Assembly (NCBI GenBank): GCA_905200945.1
Contig: CAJKMG010000002.1
Coordinates: 260,712 to 324,711, forward strand
Reading direction: 5' to 3'
DNA from: an uncultured Akkermansia sp.
GTDB taxonomy: Bacteria; Verrucomicrobiota; Verrucomicrobiia; Verrucomicrobiales; Akkermansiaceae
Length of the DNA stretch: 64,000 nucleotides
Numbering within the stretch: position 1 is the first letter of the stretch; every line of letters starts with the position of its first letter. The translations under genes and the position numbers were made by a program. The notes beneath the pieces were generated by a model that saw only the letters and a program-made list of their open reading frames with translations, was not told the DNA's origin and did not search any database. This document shows, piece by piece, positions 62,319 through 64,000 of this stretch.

Positions 62319-62780
62319 ATGTTCAACATCGTGCGATTCACCAGGCGTACCTGTCCGGCTCTGGCCCTCACGCTGGCCCTTACTTCGTGCGACAGCAGTA
62401 CGAATGAAGCTCTGACCTCCTTCCTGACGGGAAATTCATCCCAGGAACACCAGCAGCTCCAGGCCCAGCTCCAGCAGATGAAAAACGCTCTGGCCCAGAC
62501 GGAACAGGAAATAAGCCAGGCGGAATCCCACGACGCCCGCGTAAATTACAATCTTCAGAAAAGACTTTCCAACCCGGGAAAAATCACGACGCCTTTCACG
62601 GTGAAGGATATAGACGTCCTGCCTTCCAAACGCCGCGACTTCGAGCACCTGTGCTTTGACATTGAAGACATGCGTAAAACGCTGGCGCAGCGCAAGCAGG
62701 AATTCCACGCCCTGCAATACCAATACAACGCGTATGCGGCCAAACTGGCCGAATTCAAACAGACCCACCCGGTAGACTAA
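62319..62780 (+). CDS. Small coiled-coil lipoprotein, function unknown
   Basis: About 153 residues from the ATG at 62319 (six codons after another ATG at 62301). The signal ends ALTSC, a lipobox with Cys acylated. Then comes a Gln-rich coiled coil (HQQLQAQLQQMKNALAQTEQ) and a second helical part (CFDIEDMRKTLAQRKQEF). No known domain. It is followed 20 bp later by a coiled-coil membrane protein, probably in the same transcript. Confidence 0.7.
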   Translation: MFNIVRFTRRTCPALALTLALTSCDSSTNEALTSFLTGNSSQEHQQLQAQLQQMKNALAQTEQEISQAESHDARVNYNLQKRLSNPGKITTPFTVKDIDVLPSKRRDFEHLCFDIEDMRKTLAQRKQEFHALQYQYNAYAAKLAEFKQTHPVD

Positions 62781-62800
62781 CATCCATTCCTGCGCATCCC

Positions 62801-63805
62801 ATGACTGACGACCCCACTCCCAGACAGCCGCCCGGCGAAACACTCCCCCCTGCTGAAGACGAATCCCGCTTTGCTCCCAAAGAAAACGGAGGGGAACACA
62901 AGGATGAAAACTCCGCCCCCGCAACCAAAAAACGTCTGAAAACGCCTCTGGACGTCGTCTCGGAACACGCCGCGGAAGAAGAATCCGCCCGGCAGGAGGA
63001 TTCCGAACGGAAAGCCAGGGGAGACGCTCTTTTCTGGAATCTCTGCCTGGGACTGTTCGCCCTTATCGTCATCAGCGCCGGCTACATTGTTTATGAGAAA
63101 TTCTCCCAGCTCCCGGATCCGGTCAAAGACTCACGGGAAGCTTTGGAGGCCAGTCATGCCCAACTCCTAAAAAAGCAGGAACAGCTCAGGGAAATACGGA
63201 ACAGGACCGCTCCCAAGGAACAGCTGCTCAGCCTTCTGGATATCTTTGAGCATACGGCCTCCGACCTGGAAGAAACTCAAAAGTCCATTGAAAAAGAGAA
63301 AATGCGCGTGGCCGGCATCCGGGGGGAAATCCGCTCCTACTTCGAACGCTACCGTCAACACGCCAGAGCCAAGGCGCGCGGCCGCAAGTTCGACATTCTG
63401 AAGACCTCCCATTCAGGCAAAACTTATTTGAACGTGGAAATCACCCGCGTGGAAAATGAATTCGTGCGCATTATGCACGAGCAGGGGAGCACCTCCATTC
63501 CTGCCGGAGATCTTCCTGACAACATCCGGGAAATGCTGGCCTACGGCGACCCGCTGAATATTACGGCCATGAACCAGACGGACGCCTCCCTCAAAGCCCC
63601 CGTTATCCGCAGGGAGCCCTCACCGGCCCCGGCTGCCGCCCCCGTGCCCCAGCCCGCTAAAAGGAAAGTGGTGGTGGAAGATCTGGAGCCGCCCGCCGGA
63701 AAACCGAAAATTGAAACACCCACCCACACCGGAGATTCCGGCAGCTCCTCTTCCGGAAACATGTGGGTTCCCCCAGCCCATTCTCCGCTTCCCCCCATGC
63801 AATAA
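62801..63805 (+). CDS. Single-pass membrane protein with coiled coil, function unknown
   Basis: A 334-residue protein. The first ~75 residues are acidic, Pro/Glu-rich and cytoplasmic. One membrane helix follows at about 78-98 (LCLGLFALIVISAGYIVY). A periplasmic coiled coil spans about 110-185 (LLKKQEQLREIRNR, LEETQKSIEKEKMRV). A small beta domain (KTYLNVEITRVENEFVRIMHEQG) then gives way to a Pro-rich tail. The beta part resembles a short SH3-like fold, which is weak evidence. Same strand and tight spacing with the lipoprotein before and the thioredoxin-like gene after. Confidence 0.72.
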   Translation: MTDDPTPRQPPGETLPPAEDESRFAPKENGGEHKDENSAPATKKRLKTPLDVVSEHAAEEESARQEDSERKARGDALFWNLCLGLFALIVISAGYIVYEKFSQLPDPVKDSREALEASHAQLLKKQEQLREIRNRTAPKEQLLSLLDIFEHTASDLEETQKSIEKEKMRVAGIRGEIRSYFERYRQHARAKARGRKFDILKTSHSGKTYLNVEITRVENEFVRIMHEQGSTSIPAGDLPDNIREMLAYGDPLNITAMNQTDASLKAPVIRREPSPAPAAAPVPQPAKRKVVVEDLEPPAGKPKIETPTHTGDSGSSSSGNMWVPPAHSPLPPMQ

Positions 63806-63818
63806 TGACATTCCTGCC

Positions 63819-64000
63819 ATGAAAACAATCATACATCCCCTCGCAGCCATACTCCTCGCCTGGAGTGCCGGCGCCTCCGAAACATGGAGTACCAGCCCTG
63901 CGGAAGCCATGCAGCAAGCCGCCGCGCAGAATAAGGGAGTAATGATGGAATTCACCGGTTCCGACTGGTGCGGAGCCTGCATCATGCAGAAAAAGCAGGC
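63819..64000 (+). CDS. Secreted thioredoxin-like protein (5' end only)
   Basis: Sixty codons are visible before the window ends. The signal peptide MKTIIHPLAAILLAWSAGAS is followed by AMQQAAAQNKGVMMEFTGSD and then WCGAC, a redox motif with Cys51 and Cys54. This is the Thioredoxin_7/DUF255-like pattern (FTGSDWCGxC) of periplasmic thiol-disulfide proteins. It begins 13 bp after the previous stop, so it probably shares the transcript. Confidence 0.8.
   Translation, partial: MKTIIHPLAAILLAWSAGASETWSTSPAEAMQQAAAQNKGVMMEFTGSDWCGACIMQKKQ

Noticed and set aside
1..64000. CRISPR arrays, tRNA or rRNA genes, insertion sequences and riboswitches of known class.
   Set aside because: I looked in the intergenic gaps on both strands and saw no regularly spaced repeats, cloverleaf-like sequences, transposase genes or familiar riboswitch cores. 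A covariance-model or repeat-finder scan would be decisive.

Overview
The window looks like a chromosomal segment of a Verrucomicrobium, most likely Akkermansia or a close relative. I infer this from a three-gene Verru_Chthon-type prepilin cassette, a giant autotransporter-associated beta-strand-repeat surface protein, an M60 (enhancin-like) peptidase, a membrane pyrophosphatase, and a mostly housekeeping gene set of moderately high GC. I see no rRNA, tRNA, CRISPR array, insertion sequence or intact prophage.

Layout. 1-8418 (-): the first 2,806 residues of a giant secreted repeat protein, running off the left edge. Its upstream region (8419-8734) carries a 14-bp inverted repeat pair about 195 bp wide that could be an invertible promoter. 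8739-15406 (-): a complete, tightly overlapping tryptophan operon trpL-trpE-trpGD-trpC-trpF-trpB-trpA. It has a leader peptide with tandem Trp codons, an attenuator hairpin and a final terminator. 15722-17677 (-): two secreted proteins of unknown function. 17920-20148 (-): membrane pyrophosphatase. 20526-22275 (-): a YghZ-type aldo-keto reductase and a lipoate-protein ligase. 22367-25011 (-): prepilin-like D, B and C proteins. 25321-26331 (-): a membrane-anchored endonuclease/exonuclease/phosphatase-fold protein. 26455-28908 (+): an ECF-type sigma factor followed by a PAS-PP2C phosphatase. 29060-32337 (-): an MFS exporter and a membrane-anchored M60 peptidase. 32454-35835 (-): an overlapping trio made of an alpha/beta-hydrolase-fold protein without its nucleophile, an OmpA-like protein and a HAD hydrolase. 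36087-38163 (+): an LptF/G permease and a HAD phosphatase.

38779-41420 (-): fabD, then rpoA-rplQ. 41630-43862 (+): a LOG-family protein and a prepilin peptidase with a large insert. 44141-45277 (+): a secreted five-loop EF-hand protein. 45575-50043 (-): fused SecDF, a polysaccharide deacetylase lipoprotein and a LolA-like protein. 50157-52025 (+): a PgeF/YfiH protein, then a lone phage-type major capsid protein bounded by terminators. 52243-53067 (-): a GT25-like protein. 53402-56014 (+): aroD, menA, a lipoprotein and a small membrane protein. 56071-56916 (-): gluQ. 57048-58922 (+): a SLC13-type transporter with RCK-C-like regions. 59438-62210 (-): gmk, yicC and avtA. 62319-64000 (+): a lipoprotein, a coiled-coil membrane protein and the start of a secreted thioredoxin-like protein.

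The most interesting signals are four. First, the trp leader appears to be transcribed from a promoter so close to its start codon that the message would be almost leaderless. Second, promoter-like sequences abut start codons without Shine-Dalgarno motifs at several other genes. Third, a solitary HK97-fold-type capsid gene sits in a housekeeping neighbourhood. Fourth, a possible phase-variation switch lies in front of the giant surface protein. All assignments come from reading the sequence; no database search was run.
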